A DNA stretch of 64,000 nucleotides from Streptomyces misionensis (GCF_900104815.1 NZ_FNTD01000004.1:2744501-2808500), one strand, 5' to 3'. Positions 29,006 to 38,074 are shown, counted from the first letter of the stretch. Numbers and translations are program-made. Notes: generated by a model not told the origin, from the sequence alone.

Positions 29006-30373
29006 TCAGTGGCGGGAGGCCTTCGCCAGCGCCGCGACGAAGGCGGGCGCGTCCACCGTGCCGACGCCGGTGGCCATGTCGTAGCCGTCGACGGCCTTGT
29101 AGCCGGTGACGCCCTGGTAGCTGTTGTCCGTACCGTCGTTGACGTCCACGATGCCGGTGCCCTTGTGCTTGGCCAGGCTGTAGAGCGCCGCGTTGATGTC
29201 GCCCACGCGGTGTCCGGCCACCTGGTCGGCGAGGGCCACGATGCCCGAGAAGAGCGGGCTGGCCTCGCTGGTGCCGCCGTAGACGTCCCAGCCGACCGCG
29301 GTCGGGTCGTAGCTGGAGTACACCCAGGCCCCGCCGTTGACCGCGGCGGCCATCGAGACGTCCGGGGTGCCGCGGCGGCTGCCGACGACCTTCTTCACCC
29401 CGTTCTGGAAGTCCGGCCGGGTGAAAACGTGGGACTGGCCGCCGCCGCCCGCGCCGTAGTCGTTGTAGACGCTGTCCGGCGCGATCCGCTTGCCCTGCTC
29501 GTCCAGGTGCAGCTGGGTGCCGCCGACGGAGGTCACCAGCGGGTCGGCGGAGGGCCAGGAGTTGACCCGCTCCTTGTAGTAGCCCTTGCCGTCCGCGGTG
29601 CTGTCGGTGGCGCCGCCGTCGCCGGAGGAGGCGAGCACGGTCACGTGCTTGCGGGCCGCGTCCTCGAAGGCGTACCGCAGGTTGCGGATGCTGGAGAAGT
29701 CGCCCTTGCCGAAGCCCGGGAAGGTGTTCTCCGTCGCGCCGAAGCTCTGCGTGATGACGTCGCCGACACCGTGGTCGATCAGGGACTTCTCGGCGCTCAT
29801 CATCTCCGGCAGACCGGTGACGCCCTCGGTCTCGGCGACGCCGGTCTCCACCAGGACGATCTTCGCGCCCGGCGCCACCGCGTGCGCCATCTCGACGTCC
29901 AGGGTGGACTCGCCGGCCCAGCCCGTCATGTCGGAGTTCTTCGGGTCGAAGGGGGGCACCTTGCCCCACTTGACCACGTCGACCTTGGTGCTCGGCATGC
30001 CGAACTGCTTGCTGTAGACGTCCAGGTCGTGCTGGATCGTCGGGGAGCCGAACGAGTCGACGATGACGATCGTGCGCCCCTTGCCGGTGACGCCCTTGCG
30101 GTACAGCGAGTCGAGGTGGTACGCGGTGCGGTACTGCAACGGCGTGTAGCAGTTGATGTGCCACTTGGCCTGGCACTGCGCGATGGAGATCGGGCTGTCC
30201 ACGTCGTGGGCCAGGGTGTGCCCGGCGACGGCCGGAGCCGCGAAGGTGTGCGGCACGGCGGCGGGGGCGGCGGCGACGCCTGCGGGGGCGGCGGTGGCCA
30301 GCGCGGCGGCGACGAGAGCGGCGGCGGTCGCGGTGGCGGCCGCGACGCCTCGCCCGGTACGGGCTATGTGCAT
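29006..30373 (-). CDS. Secreted sedolisin (S53) serine protease
   Basis: ATG 30373 with AGGGGA 5 nt upstream gives 455 residues. A Sec signal (VAAATATAAALVAAALATAAPAG) is followed by a catalytic domain with the S53 triad: Glu and Asp in GESTLDVEMAHAV, the oxyanion Asp in SSGDGGATDS, and Ser in YGGTSEASPLFSG. The C-terminal Ca2+ site is VDVNDGTDN and GYDMATGVGTVDA. There is no long N-terminal propeptide, so it belongs to the short secreted actinobacterial group. It probably digests extracellular protein at acidic pH. Confidence 0.93.
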   Translation of the reverse strand: MHIARTGRGVAAATATAAALVAAALATAAPAGVAAAPAAVPHTFAAPAVAGHTLAHDVDSPISIAQCQAKWHINCYTPLQYRTAYHLDSLYRKGVTGKGRTIVIVDSFGSPTIQHDLDVYSKQFGMPSTKVDVVKWGKVPPFDPKNSDMTGWAGESTLDVEMAHAVAPGAKIVLVETGVAETEGVTGLPEMMSAEKSLIDHGVGDVITQSFGATENTFPGFGKGDFSSIRNLRYAFEDAARKHVTVLASSGDGGATDSTADGKGYYKERVNSWPSADPLVTSVGGTQLHLDEQGKRIAPDSVYNDYGAGGGGQSHVFTRPDFQNGVKKVVGSRRGTPDVSMAAAVNGGAWVYSSYDPTAVGWDVYGGTSEASPLFSGIVALADQVAGHRVGDINAALYSLAKHKGTGIVDVNDGTDNSYQGVTGYKAVDGYDMATGVGTVDAPAFVAALAKASRH

Positions 30374-30508
30374 GAAGTCCCCTGAGAGATGCGGTGTCGA
30401 CCGAAGTGGTCGTGCGCATCCCATCGGGCGGGTCATGCACAGGACAACCCTGTTGAACCGTAGATGTCGAACCTTTTACCGAAAGCCCACCCGTACCCGG
30501 GGGACCGT

Positions 30509-31384
30509 TCAACTCCCCCGCGCCAGCAGGTGGAGCCGCTCCAGGCGCTCCCGCGACACCTCGTTGCCCGGCGTGTACGTCACCATCCGGAAGCCCGCCT
30601 CGGGGGCCAGCCACAGATCGGTGTGCTCCAGCGTCAGGTGGCCCACGTAGGGGTTGAGGAACTCCTTGGTCCTGGAGCGGTGGCGCACCACCTCGTAGCG
30701 CTCCCAGTGCTCCCGGAACACCGGCGACTCCTCCAGCCGCGCAAGCAGCATCTTCCAGGCGGGCTCCCCGAGATGACCGGCGAGGGAGGCGCGCAGCCGG
30801 GCGGCCATCAGCCGCTGGCTCTCCTCCAGGTGCACGATCGCCGCCTGCCAGTCGGCGTTGGTGTAGGCGAGCAGCACGCAGTTGCGGTCCTCGGGCGGGA
30901 TCGCGTCCAGGTCGCCCATGAGGCGGCCGTAGGTCCGGTTGTAGGCGACGATGTCGTACCGGCTGTTCTGCACGGCGGCCGGGACCGGTTCGAGGCGCTC
31001 CAGCAGCTCCCGGATCGCCGGGGTGACGCTCGAACAACTCGCCGCGGGCGACGGGTCGTTGGCGCCGGCCAGCTGGAACAGGTGGGCGCGCTCGCCGGCG
31101 TCGAGCCGCAGGGTGCGCGCGAGGGCGTCGAGCACCTGCACGGAGACCTGGATGTTGCGGGCCTGTTCGAGCCAGGTGTACCAGGTGACGCCGACCGCGG
31201 ACAGGTGCGCCACCTCCTCGCGGCGCAGCCCCGGCGTGCGCCGGCGGGGGCCGCGCGGCAGCCCGACCTGCTCGGGGCTGATGCGCTCGCGCCGGCTGCG
31301 CAGGAAGGCGGCCAGTTCGTGCCGCCGGATCTCCGCGCCCGCGGCGGCGGCGTCCTGCTGCCGGACGGTGACCGTGCTCGTCAT
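30509..31384 (-). CDS. MmyB-like helix-turn-helix regulator
   Basis: The product has 291 residues. The N-terminal helix-turn-helix (ELAAFLRSRRERISPEQVGLP, TPGLRREEVAHLSAVGVTWYTWLEQAR) is followed by the MmyB ligand domain (VQNSRYDIVAYNRTYGRLMGDL, VGHLTLEHTDLWLAPEAGFRMVTYTPG). Such regulators sit next to oxidoreductase or exporter genes they control. This one is divergent from an MFS gene, with a CTGGTACC operator pair in between. Confidence 0.92.
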   Translation of the reverse strand: MTSTVTVRQQDAAAAGAEIRRHELAAFLRSRRERISPEQVGLPRGPRRRTPGLRREEVAHLSAVGVTWYTWLEQARNIQVSVQVLDALARTLRLDAGERAHLFQLAGANDPSPAASCSSVTPAIRELLERLEPVPAAVQNSRYDIVAYNRTYGRLMGDLDAIPPEDRNCVLLAYTNADWQAAIVHLEESQRLMAARLRASLAGHLGEPAWKMLLARLEESPVFREHWERYEVVRHRSRTKEFLNPYVGHLTLEHTDLWLAPEAGFRMVTYTPGNEVSRERLERLHLLARGS

Positions 31385-31426
31385 GGTTCCAGGGTGCCGG
31401 TGCGGCCATCCTGTTTCCAGGTGGTG

Positions 31427-31456
31427 CTGGTACCAGGATGAGAACACTCTGGTACC
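31427..31456. promoter_or_regulatory. CTGGTACC operator pair
   Basis: CTGGTACCAG (31427-31436) is a perfect palindrome, and CTGGTACC recurs at 31449-31456, 22 bp downstream, about two helical turns. The pair lies in the 101-bp divergent promoter of the MmyB-like regulator and the MFS exporter. The regulator is the obvious binder. Confidence 0.6.
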
Positions 31457-31485
31457 CGTCTGGGCCGGGCCGCAGGCTCGGTGGC

Positions 31486-32922
31486 ATGAGTGAGACCATC
31501 ACCGCCGACGCCGTACGCCGGGCGACCGCGCCGCCCGCGCTCGGCGGGCTCGGACTGTTCACCGTTCTGCTGGCCGCGGCGCTGCCGCTGGTCGACTTCT
31601 TCATCGTCAACGTGGCCCTGCCGACCATGGGCGCGGACCTCCACGCGGGCGAGGCCGTGCTGGAGCTGGTGGTCGCGGGGTACGGGGTGGCGTACGCCGT
31701 GCTGCTGGTGCTCGGCGGCCGGCTCGGGGACCTGTTCGGCCGCCGCCGGCTGTTCCTCGGCGGCATGGCGGCCTTCGGGCTGACCTCGCTGGCCTGCGGA
31801 CTCGCGCCCGGCGCCTGGCCGCTGGTGGCCGCGCGGGTGGCGCAGGGCGCCGCGGCCGCCGCGATGCTGCCGCAGGTCCTCGCCACCATCCAGTCCGCGA
31901 CCCGCGGCGCGCGCCGGGCCAGGGCGATGAGCCTGTACGGCGCCACGGCCGGTCTGGCCATGGTGGCCGGGCAGATACTCGGCGGGGTCCTGGTCGCCGC
32001 CGACGTCGCCGGGACCGGCTGGCGGGCGGTGTTCCTGGTCAACGTGCCGGTGGTGGTCCTCGGGCTGGTCCTGGCCGTGCGGGTGATGCCCGAGACCCGC
32101 TCGCAGCACCCGGAGCCCGTGGACGGGCCCGGCACCGTGCTGCTCGGGCTGTCCCTGCTGACGCTGCTCGCCCCGCTCACCGAGGGCGAGGCGACGGGCT
32201 GGCCCCTGTGGACCTGGCTGTCGCTGGCCGCGTTCCCGTTCGCGGCGGCCGCCTTCTGGCTGGTGGAGCGGCGGGCGGACCGGGCGGGGCGGACCCCGCT
32301 GGTGCCGCCGAGCCTGCTGGGGCCGGCGTCGCTGCGGCGCGGGCTGGTGCTGATCGTGCCGTTCGCGGTCGGCTTCAGCGGCTTCATGTTCGTGATCGCG
32401 CTGGCGCTCCAGCAGGGTGCCCGGCTCGGTCCGGTGCCGGCCGGGCTCGCGCTGGCTCCGATGGCCGTGGTGTTCCTGTTCACCTCGCTCGCCGGGCCCC
32501 GGCTGATCGGCCGCTACGGCACCCGGGTGGTCAGCGCCGGGTCCCTCGTCCAGGGCGTCGGCGTGCTGCTGATCGCGCTCACCGTGTGGCGCCAGTGGCC
32601 GCACCTCGACGTGGTCGCGCTGGTGCCGGGGATGGCCGTGGCCGGGGCCGGTCAGGCGCTCCAACTCCCCAACGTCATGCGGATCGTGCTGTCCGAGGTG
32701 CCGCCGGCCCGGGCCGGGGTGGGCGGCGGGGTGATGGTCACCACCCAGCAGTCGGCGCTCGCCCTGGGCGTGGCCACGCTGGGCACGCTGTTCCTCGCGC
32801 TGGTCCCGCACCTGGGCATGCGCGACGCCCTGCTGATCACGCTGCTCGCGCAGGTGGGCGGGATCGCGCTGACGGGGCTGCTCGGACTGCGGCTGCCGCG
32901 GGCGGTCGGGGAGCTGCCGTAG
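31486..32922 (+). CDS. MFS drug exporter, DHA2 type
   Basis: ATG 31486 gives 478 residues with about 14 helices. Motifs include LPLVDFFIVNVALPTMGADL in helix 1, GRLGDLFGRRRLFLGG (motif A) and ATAGLAMVAGQILGGVL (motif C region). It is divergent from the MmyB-like regulator, which probably represses it. It is only distantly similar to the MFS encoded at 27479-28933. Confidence 0.92.
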   Translation: MSETITADAVRRATAPPALGGLGLFTVLLAAALPLVDFFIVNVALPTMGADLHAGEAVLELVVAGYGVAYAVLLVLGGRLGDLFGRRRLFLGGMAAFGLTSLACGLAPGAWPLVAARVAQGAAAAAMLPQVLATIQSATRGARRARAMSLYGATAGLAMVAGQILGGVLVAADVAGTGWRAVFLVNVPVVVLGLVLAVRVMPETRSQHPEPVDGPGTVLLGLSLLTLLAPLTEGEATGWPLWTWLSLAAFPFAAAAFWLVERRADRAGRTPLVPPSLLGPASLRRGLVLIVPFAVGFSGFMFVIALALQQGARLGPVPAGLALAPMAVVFLFTSLAGPRLIGRYGTRVVSAGSLVQGVGVLLIALTVWRQWPHLDVVALVPGMAVAGAGQALQLPNVMRIVLSEVPPARAGVGGGVMVTTQQSALALGVATLGTLFLALVPHLGMRDALLITLLAQVGGIALTGLLGLRLPRAVGELP

Positions 32923-32965
32923 GGCATCCGCGAGACGTCCGAGAGCCGTCCGTGAGGGGGCGGCG

Positions 32966-32997
32966 GCCCCGCGGAGCACCGGGGGCGCCCGCGGGGC
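32966..32997. terminator. Hairpin after the MFS gene
   Basis: GCCCCGCGG (32966-32974) and CCGCGGGGC (32989-32997) form a 9-bp stem about 45 bp after the MFS stop. The rest of the 307-bp gap to 33229 holds the promoter of the next gene and an 11-bp tandem GATCGAGCGAC at 33197-33218. Confidence 0.65.
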
Positions 32998-33229
32998 GTC
33001 ACCGGGCCACTACCCGGGCACCGCCGTACGGCGCAACCCGGGTCGGTGCCGCCCCCGCTCGCCCCGGGCCGGGAAAGGGCCTTCGGAAAACTCCCGCAAT
33101 ACGCCCCCGACCTGCGTGTACACAGATCACCGAGGGCGGTTACGCAGCGCTTCGAGTGGCCGACGGAGCGAAGTCGGGTCAGCCTGGATGACGTCCGATC
33201 GAGCGACGATCGAGCGACAGGAGAGAACC

Positions 33230-33763
33230 ATGACCTCCGTACTCCGCCACCACCGCTACGGCCGTGCGCTGGGCACCGGCGCCATCACTGTGGCGCTGCT
33301 CTCCGGCGGTACGGCTGCAGCCTTCGCCGCCCCGACCCCCACCCCGAGCCCGACCCGCACGGGCATGTCCACCACGACGCCGAGCCCGATGCGCACCCGC
33401 ACGGCTCCGATGCCGACCCGCACCGAGCGCCCGCGGGCGACGCGCACCGAGACCATGGCGCCGCGGCCGACGCGCACGGTCACGCGGGGCTCCATCACCG
33501 TCTCGACCCGTGAGGTGTCCGTGCGGCGCGGCCGCGCCGTGGCCTTCACCGGTCGCGTCCGGGACGTCCGGGCCGGCACCACGCTGGTCCTCCAGCGCCG
33601 GGTGAACGGCCACTGGACCACCCTGCGCACCACGGCTCTCGTCAACCGCAACGGCACCTTCACCATCCGCCGGACGTTCACCGCCCGGGGCACCGAGACG
33701 GTGCGCGTGGTGACCCGCGACGGCCGCGTCCAGTCCGCGGCGATCGTCGTCCGGGTCAGCTGA
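33230..33763 (+). CDS. Secreted Pro/Thr/Arg-rich protein with beta-sandwich C-terminus
   Basis: ATG 33230 follows AGGAGAG and gives 177 residues. A Sec signal ending AFAAP is followed by a low-complexity linker (about residues 36-85) of Pro, Thr, Arg and Met (PTRTGMSTTTPSPMRTRT and similar). The C-terminal 90 residues look like a single Ig-like beta-sandwich (VSVRRGRAVAFTGRVRD, TLVLQRRVNGHWTTL, ETVRVVTRDG). The function is unknown. It may be a cell-surface or matrix protein. Its 3' end overlaps the convergent TetR gene by 8 bp. Confidence 0.75.
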   Translation: MTSVLRHHRYGRALGTGAITVALLSGGTAAAFAAPTPTPSPTRTGMSTTTPSPMRTRTAPMPTRTERPRATRTETMAPRPTRTVTRGSITVSTREVSVRRGRAVAFTGRVRDVRAGTTLVLQRRVNGHWTTLRTTALVNRNGTFTIRRTFTARGTETVRVVTRDGRVQSAAIVVRVS

Positions 33764-34343
33764 GACCCCGCACCAACAGGTCCACCAGGGCCGTGAATTC
33801 CTCGCCGACCCCGGGCCGGGTCCACTCCCTGGCGTAGCAGGGATCGTGGAAACGACCGGTGGCCTGGAAGACGGCCCGGGCCGCAACCGCCGGGTCGGGC
33901 ACCGCGAAGGTGCCCGACCCGGCTCCTTCCGTGATGATGCGCGTCAGCTGCGCGGTCAGTTCGGCTATGTGCTCGCCGACGACCGCGCCGTTCTCGTCGG
34001 TCAGCACCGTGTACGTGGCGAACAGTTCCGGATCGTCGCCCGCCTTGTGCCGCTTGGCCTCGAACAGGGCGGTGAGCCAGTCCCGCAGCCGGGCCGCGGG
34101 GTCCCGCTCGGTCGCGTCGACGATCCGGGCGAGCTTCTCCGAGGTCCGGTCCAGCCAGCGCTTGGTGACCGCCTCGCGCAGCGCGGCCTTGGTGCGGAAG
34201 TGCCGGTAGACACTGCCGTGGCTGACGCCGAGCGCGCGGGCCACGTCCACCACGGTGGCCTTGGCCGGGCCGTGGCGGCGCAGCACCTCCTCGGTCGCTT
34301 CGAGGATGCGCTCGGCGGTCAGGGTCTCGCTGGTCGGTGCCAT
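33756..34343 (-). CDS. TetR-family regulator
   Basis: The 195-residue protein has the helix-turn-helix ATVVDVARALGVSHGSVYRHFRTKAALREAV. The C-terminal ligand domain is typical of the group. It lies 26 bp downstream of the aldo/keto reductase on the same strand, so it is probably co-transcribed with the reductase and represses the operon through the large inverted repeat at 35401-35438. Confidence 0.92.
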   Translation of the reverse strand: MAPTSETLTAERILEATEEVLRRHGPAKATVVDVARALGVSHGSVYRHFRTKAALREAVTKRWLDRTSEKLARIVDATERDPAARLRDWLTALFEAKRHKAGDDPELFATYTVLTDENGAVVGEHIAELTAQLTRIITEGAGSGTFAVPDPAVAARAVFQATGRFHDPCYAREWTRPGVGEEFTALVDLLVRGLS

Positions 34344-34369
34344 GTTCTAGACCGTACCCGGCGGCGGGA

Positions 34370-35386
34370 TCAGCGCTCGCTGTCGAGGTGTGCCATCTGC
34401 GCGCTCGGGTAGCGGTCGCCGGCCGCCGCGTCCGCCGGCACGGCCTCCTCGATCGCCGCCAGGTCGGCCGCGTCCAGGGTGACCTCCAGCGCGCCCAGCG
34501 ACTCGGCCAGCCGCTCGCGGGTGCGGGCGCCGATCAGCGGCACGATGTCGGTGCCGCGCGAGAGCACCCAGGCGATGGCGGTCTGCGCGACGGTGGCGCC
34601 CTTGCGCTCGGCGATCGCGCGCAGCGCGTCGACCAGGTTCAGGTTGTGCTGGAGGTTCTCGCCCTGGAAGCGGGGCGAGTGGGCGCGGAAGTCGTTCGCG
34701 GCCAGTTGCCGGTCGCGGCCGAAGTGGCCGGAGATCAGGCCGCGGGACAGCACGCCGTACGCGGTGACGCCGATGCCCAGTTCGCGGACGGTCGGCAGGA
34801 TCTCCCGCTCGATGCCGCGCGAGATCAGCGAGTACTCGATCTGGAGGTCCGAGACCGGCGCGGTGGCGGCGGCCCGGCGGATGGTGTCGGCGCCGACCTC
34901 GCTGAGGCCGACGTGCCGCACGTACCCCTTCTCGATCAGTTCGGCGATGGCGCCGACGGTCTCCTCGATCGGCACGTCCGGGTCGATGCGGGCGATCCGG
35001 TAGACGTCGATGTGGTCGACGCCGAGGCGCTGGAGGGAGTAGGCGGCGAAGTTCTTCACGGCGGCGGGCCGGCCGTCGTAGCCGCTCCAGCCGCCGTCCG
35101 GGTCGCGCAGGGCGCCGAACTTCACGCTGACCAGGGCCTGTTCGCGGCGCGCGGCGGGTGCGGCGCGCAGGGCCTCGCCGATCAGCATCTCGTTGTGGCC
35201 CATGGCGTAGAAGTCGCCGGTGTCCAGCAGGGTGACGCCGGCCTCCAGGGCGGCGTGGATGGTCGCGATGGACTCGGCGCGGTCGGCGTCGCCGTACAGC
35301 GCGGACATGCCCATGCAGCCGAGGCCGAGGGCGGAGACGTGGGGACCGGTGGTGCCGAGAGAGCGGGTGTGCATCGTCGTCGTCAT
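34370..35386 (-). CDS. Aldo/keto reductase
   Basis: The 338-residue TIM-barrel protein has LGTTGPHVSALGLGCMGM, LLDTGDFYAMGHNE (Asp and Tyr of the tetrad), SVKFGA (Lys) and SLGALEVTLD near the end. The position of the usual catalytic His, in YYLHRVDP of relatives, reads VYRIARIDP, so His is replaced by Ala. That is a known variant in some actinobacterial members but may change reactivity. NADPH is the expected cofactor. It is the first gene of an operon with the TetR regulator. Confidence 0.9.
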   Translation of the reverse strand: MTTTMHTRSLGTTGPHVSALGLGCMGMSALYGDADRAESIATIHAALEAGVTLLDTGDFYAMGHNEMLIGEALRAAPAARREQALVSVKFGALRDPDGGWSGYDGRPAAVKNFAAYSLQRLGVDHIDVYRIARIDPDVPIEETVGAIAELIEKGYVRHVGLSEVGADTIRRAAATAPVSDLQIEYSLISRGIEREILPTVRELGIGVTAYGVLSRGLISGHFGRDRQLAANDFRAHSPRFQGENLQHNLNLVDALRAIAERKGATVAQTAIAWVLSRGTDIVPLIGARTRERLAESLGALEVTLDAADLAAIEEAVPADAAAGDRYPSAQMAHLDSER

Positions 35387-35400
35387 GCCTCAAGAATGGC

Positions 35401-35438
35401 ATGACAGCTGACAGATTTCAATATCTGTCAGCTGTCAT
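35401..35438. promoter_or_regulatory. 16-bp perfect inverted repeat upstream of the reductase
   Basis: ATGACAGCTGACAGAT (35401-35416) and ATCTGTCAGCTGTCAT (35423-35438) form a perfect dyad with a 6-bp spacer. Each arm contains two TGACAG units, so two TetR dimers could bind. It starts 15 bp from the reductase ATG, and the linked TetR protein is the likely ligand. Confidence 0.7.
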
Positions 35439-35465
35439 CCGTCAGCCATCGCTCCTCACGGCTCT

Positions 35466-35505
35466 TTGGTCCAGACCTATTGACGAACGAGGTGGACCAG
35501 ACCAC
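35466..35505 (+). promoter_or_regulatory. Chitinase promoter with DasR-like repeats
   Basis: TTGGTCCAGACC (35466-35477) and GTGGACCAGACCAC (35492-35505) flank TTGACG (35480-35485). Paired 12-bp repeats of this sequence around the -35 box are characteristic of Streptomyces chitinase promoters and match the DasR-binding consensus. They imply repression by DasR and induction by chitin breakdown products. Confidence 0.75.
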
Positions 35506-35600
35506 TGTCATGCGCAGAACACCCCACGCCCGAGACCCGAGACCCGAGCCACCGAGACCCCGACTCCGGCACCTCACCGCACCCCACCGGGAGGCCCCGC

Positions 35601-36656
35601 ATGTTCCGTCGCACCCTGTCCCTGCTCGCCGCCGCGCTCGCGACCGCCTGCCTCACCCAGCTCCCCGCCGCCACCACCGCCTCGGCCACCGCGGCCGCCG
35701 ACACCTGCGCGGTGAAGTCCCGCCCGGCCGGCAAGGTGCTCCAGGGCTACTGGGAGAACTGGGACGGCGCCGCCAACGGGGTCCACCCGCCCTTCGGCTG
35801 GACCCCGATCACCGACTCCCGCATCCCCGCCCACGGCTACAACGTGATCAACGCGGCCTTCCCGGTGATCCTCTCCGACGACACGGCGCTGTGGCAGGAC
35901 GGCATGGACTCCGGGGTGAAGGTGCCCACGCCCGCGGAGATGTGCGCCGCGAAGGCCGCCGGCGAGACGGTGCTGCTGTCCATCGGGGGCGCGACGGCGG
36001 GCATCGACCTCAACTCCACCGCCGTGGCGGACAAGTTCGTCTCGACGATCGTGCCGATCCTGAAGCAGTACAACTTCGACGGCGTCGACATCGACATCGA
36101 GACGGGTCTGACCGGCAGCGGCGACATCAACCAGCTGTCCGCGTCCCAGTCCAACCTGATCCGCATCATCGACGGCATCCTGGCCCGGATGCCCGCCGGC
36201 TTCGGCCTGACGATGGCCCCGGAGACGGCGTACGTCACCGGCGGAAGCATCACCTACGGCTCGATCTGGGGCGCCTACCTGCCGATCATCAAGAAGTACG
36301 CCGACAACGGCCGGCTGTGGTGGCTGAACATGCAGTACTACAACGGCAGCATGTACGGCTGCTCCGGTGACTCCTACGGGGCCGGCACGGTGGCGGGCTT
36401 CACCGCCCAGACCGACTGCCTGAACAAGGGCCTGGTGGTGCAGGGCACGACGATCAAGGTGCCCTACGACAAGCAGGTCCCGGGCCTGCCCGCGCAGCCC
36501 GGCGCGGGCGGCGGCTACATGTCCCCGTCCCTGGTCTCCCAGTCCTGGCAGCACTACGGCACGTCCCTCAAGGGCCTGATGGACTGGTCCGTCAACTGGG
36601 ACGGCTCGAAGAACTGGACCTTCGGCGACAACGTCAAGGCGCTCCAGGGCCGTTGA
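35601..36656 (+). CDS. Secreted GH18 chitinase
   Basis: The 351-residue protein has a Sec signal (LSLLAAALATACLTQLPAATTASA) and a GH18 barrel: LQGYWENWDG, VLLSIGGATAGID and YNFDGVDIDIETG, which is the DxxDxDxE motif with the catalytic Glu. LNMQYYNGSMYGC follows. No carbohydrate-binding module is present. The upstream repeats fit chitin induction. Confidence 0.95.
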   Translation: MFRRTLSLLAAALATACLTQLPAATTASATAAADTCAVKSRPAGKVLQGYWENWDGAANGVHPPFGWTPITDSRIPAHGYNVINAAFPVILSDDTALWQDGMDSGVKVPTPAEMCAAKAAGETVLLSIGGATAGIDLNSTAVADKFVSTIVPILKQYNFDGVDIDIETGLTGSGDINQLSASQSNLIRIIDGILARMPAGFGLTMAPETAYVTGGSITYGSIWGAYLPIIKKYADNGRLWWLNMQYYNGSMYGCSGDSYGAGTVAGFTAQTDCLNKGLVVQGTTIKVPYDKQVPGLPAQPGAGGGYMSPSLVSQSWQHYGTSLKGLMDWSVNWDGSKNWTFGDNVKALQGR

Positions 36657-36721
36657 GCATCCGGAGGTCCGGGGGCGGCGGGTGAGACCTGCTCGGTGAC
36701 GCCCAGGTGTTTAGTTGCGGG

Positions 36722-38002
36722 GTGACTCACCCTCTTCGTTCACGTGACTTCCGGCTCCTCTTCGTCAGCCGCACCATGTCCACGCTCAGCGACGCGCTGG
36801 TGCCCACCGCGCTGAGTCTCGCCGTGGTGGAGGTGACCGGTTCGGCGACCTCGCTGGCCGTGGTGCTCGGCTGCGCGCTGGGGGCACGGCTGCTCACGCT
36901 GCCCGTGGCCGGCGTGCTGGCCGACCGCTACGACACCCGCCGGGTGGCCTTCGCCGCCGATCTGGTCCGGGTGCTGACGCAGGCGATGGTCGCCGTCCAG
37001 CTGGTCGGTCCGCACCCCTCGATCGCGCTGATCGCCGTGGCCCAGGCGGTGGCGGGGGTCGCCTCGGCCGTCGGTCTCGCCAATCTCTCGCCGCTCGTCA
37101 TCCGCGCGGTGCCCGGCTCGGGGGCGCGGCGGCAGAAGGCCAACTCGCTCATGGGGGTGGCCAAGAGCATCTCCCAGCTGGCGGGCCCCGCCCTGGCCGG
37201 CGCGTCGATCTGGGCGGTCGGCACCGGCTGGGTGTTCGTGCTCGACTCGGCCGCCTTCGCGGTCAGCGCGACCATGATGCTGCTCGTCCGGCTGGACGGG
37301 GAGGCGGCGCCGGCCGGCACCCGGCGCCCGGTCCTCGCGGGACTGGCCGAGGGCTGGGCCGAGGTGCGCGCCCGGGACTGGTACTGGATCAGCCTGATCG
37401 CACACGCGACCTGGAACTTCGCCGCCAACGTGCTGCTCACCCTCGGTCCGCTCGTCGCGGTCACCCGGCTCGGCGGACAGGGCACGTGGATCGCGGTGAC
37501 CCAGGCGGGCGGCATCGGCCTGCTGGCCGGCTCGCTGGTGGCCGGACGGGCCCGGCCCCGGCGCCCGATCCTGGCCGGCAACCTGGTCCTGGCGAGCTAC
37601 GCCCTGCCCCTGGCCCTGTTCGCCGTCGCGGCACCGGTGCCCGTGCTCGTCGCCGGGTACGGCATCGCGATGGCGGGCCTCGGCTTCCTCAACCCCACCT
37701 GGCAGACCGCGGTGCAGACGGCCATTCCGCCGCACGTGCTCGCCCGGGTCGCCTCCTACGACTGGCTGGTCTCGCTCGCCGCGCAGCCGCTCGGCGTGAT
37801 CCTGGCCCCGATCGCCCTGCACGCCTGGGGCGCCGAGCCGCCCTTCGCGGCCGCGGCCGTCCTGGTCGCCGTCGTCTGCGCCGGCACCGCGCTGGCGCCC
37901 GGGGTGCGCGACCTGCGCCTCGAACGGCCCCGCGTCACCGCCCCGGACGGCACCCGTCCGCTCGGCGGGGTGCCGCGGGACGAGGCGGCGGGCACGCCCT
38001 GA
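36722..38002 (+). CDS. MFS transporter, MFS_3 (enterobactin-exporter-like) type
   Basis: I chose GTG 36722 (426 aa, MTHPLRSRDFRLLF...). GTG 36707 would add five residues. Twelve membrane helices are evident. Characteristic segments are LSDALVPTALSLAVVEVTGSATSLAVVL, LADRYDTRRVAFAADLVRVL and GLGFLNPTWQTAVQTAIPPHVLARVASYD, which is typical of the MFS_3 group. The substrate is unknown. Confidence 0.88.
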   Translation: MTHPLRSRDFRLLFVSRTMSTLSDALVPTALSLAVVEVTGSATSLAVVLGCALGARLLTLPVAGVLADRYDTRRVAFAADLVRVLTQAMVAVQLVGPHPSIALIAVAQAVAGVASAVGLANLSPLVIRAVPGSGARRQKANSLMGVAKSISQLAGPALAGASIWAVGTGWVFVLDSAAFAVSATMMLLVRLDGEAAPAGTRRPVLAGLAEGWAEVRARDWYWISLIAHATWNFAANVLLTLGPLVAVTRLGGQGTWIAVTQAGGIGLLAGSLVAGRARPRRPILAGNLVLASYALPLALFAVAAPVPVLVAGYGIAMAGLGFLNPTWQTAVQTAIPPHVLARVASYDWLVSLAAQPLGVILAPIALHAWGAEPPFAAAAVLVAVVCAGTALAPGVRDLRLERPRVTAPDGTRPLGGVPRDEAAGTP

Positions 38003-38033
38003 CCGGACGCGGGGCCCGTCGGATGCGCGAAAA

Positions 38034-38074
38034 CGCCCGCCCCCCGGCCGAACGGATCGACCGGGGGGCGGGCG
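38034..38074. terminator. Bidirectional terminator between the MFS gene and glyS
   Basis: CGCCCGCCCCCCGG (38034-38047) pairs with CCGGGGGGCGGGCG (38061-38074), a 14-bp perfect stem with a 13-nt loop between convergent genes, preceded by AAAA on the plus strand. Confidence 0.9.

Noticed and set aside
28839..32483. 1214-codon minus-strand frame
   Set aside because: It runs over the S53, MmyB and MFS genes in the wrong frame or strand. Only the listed genes carry family motifs.
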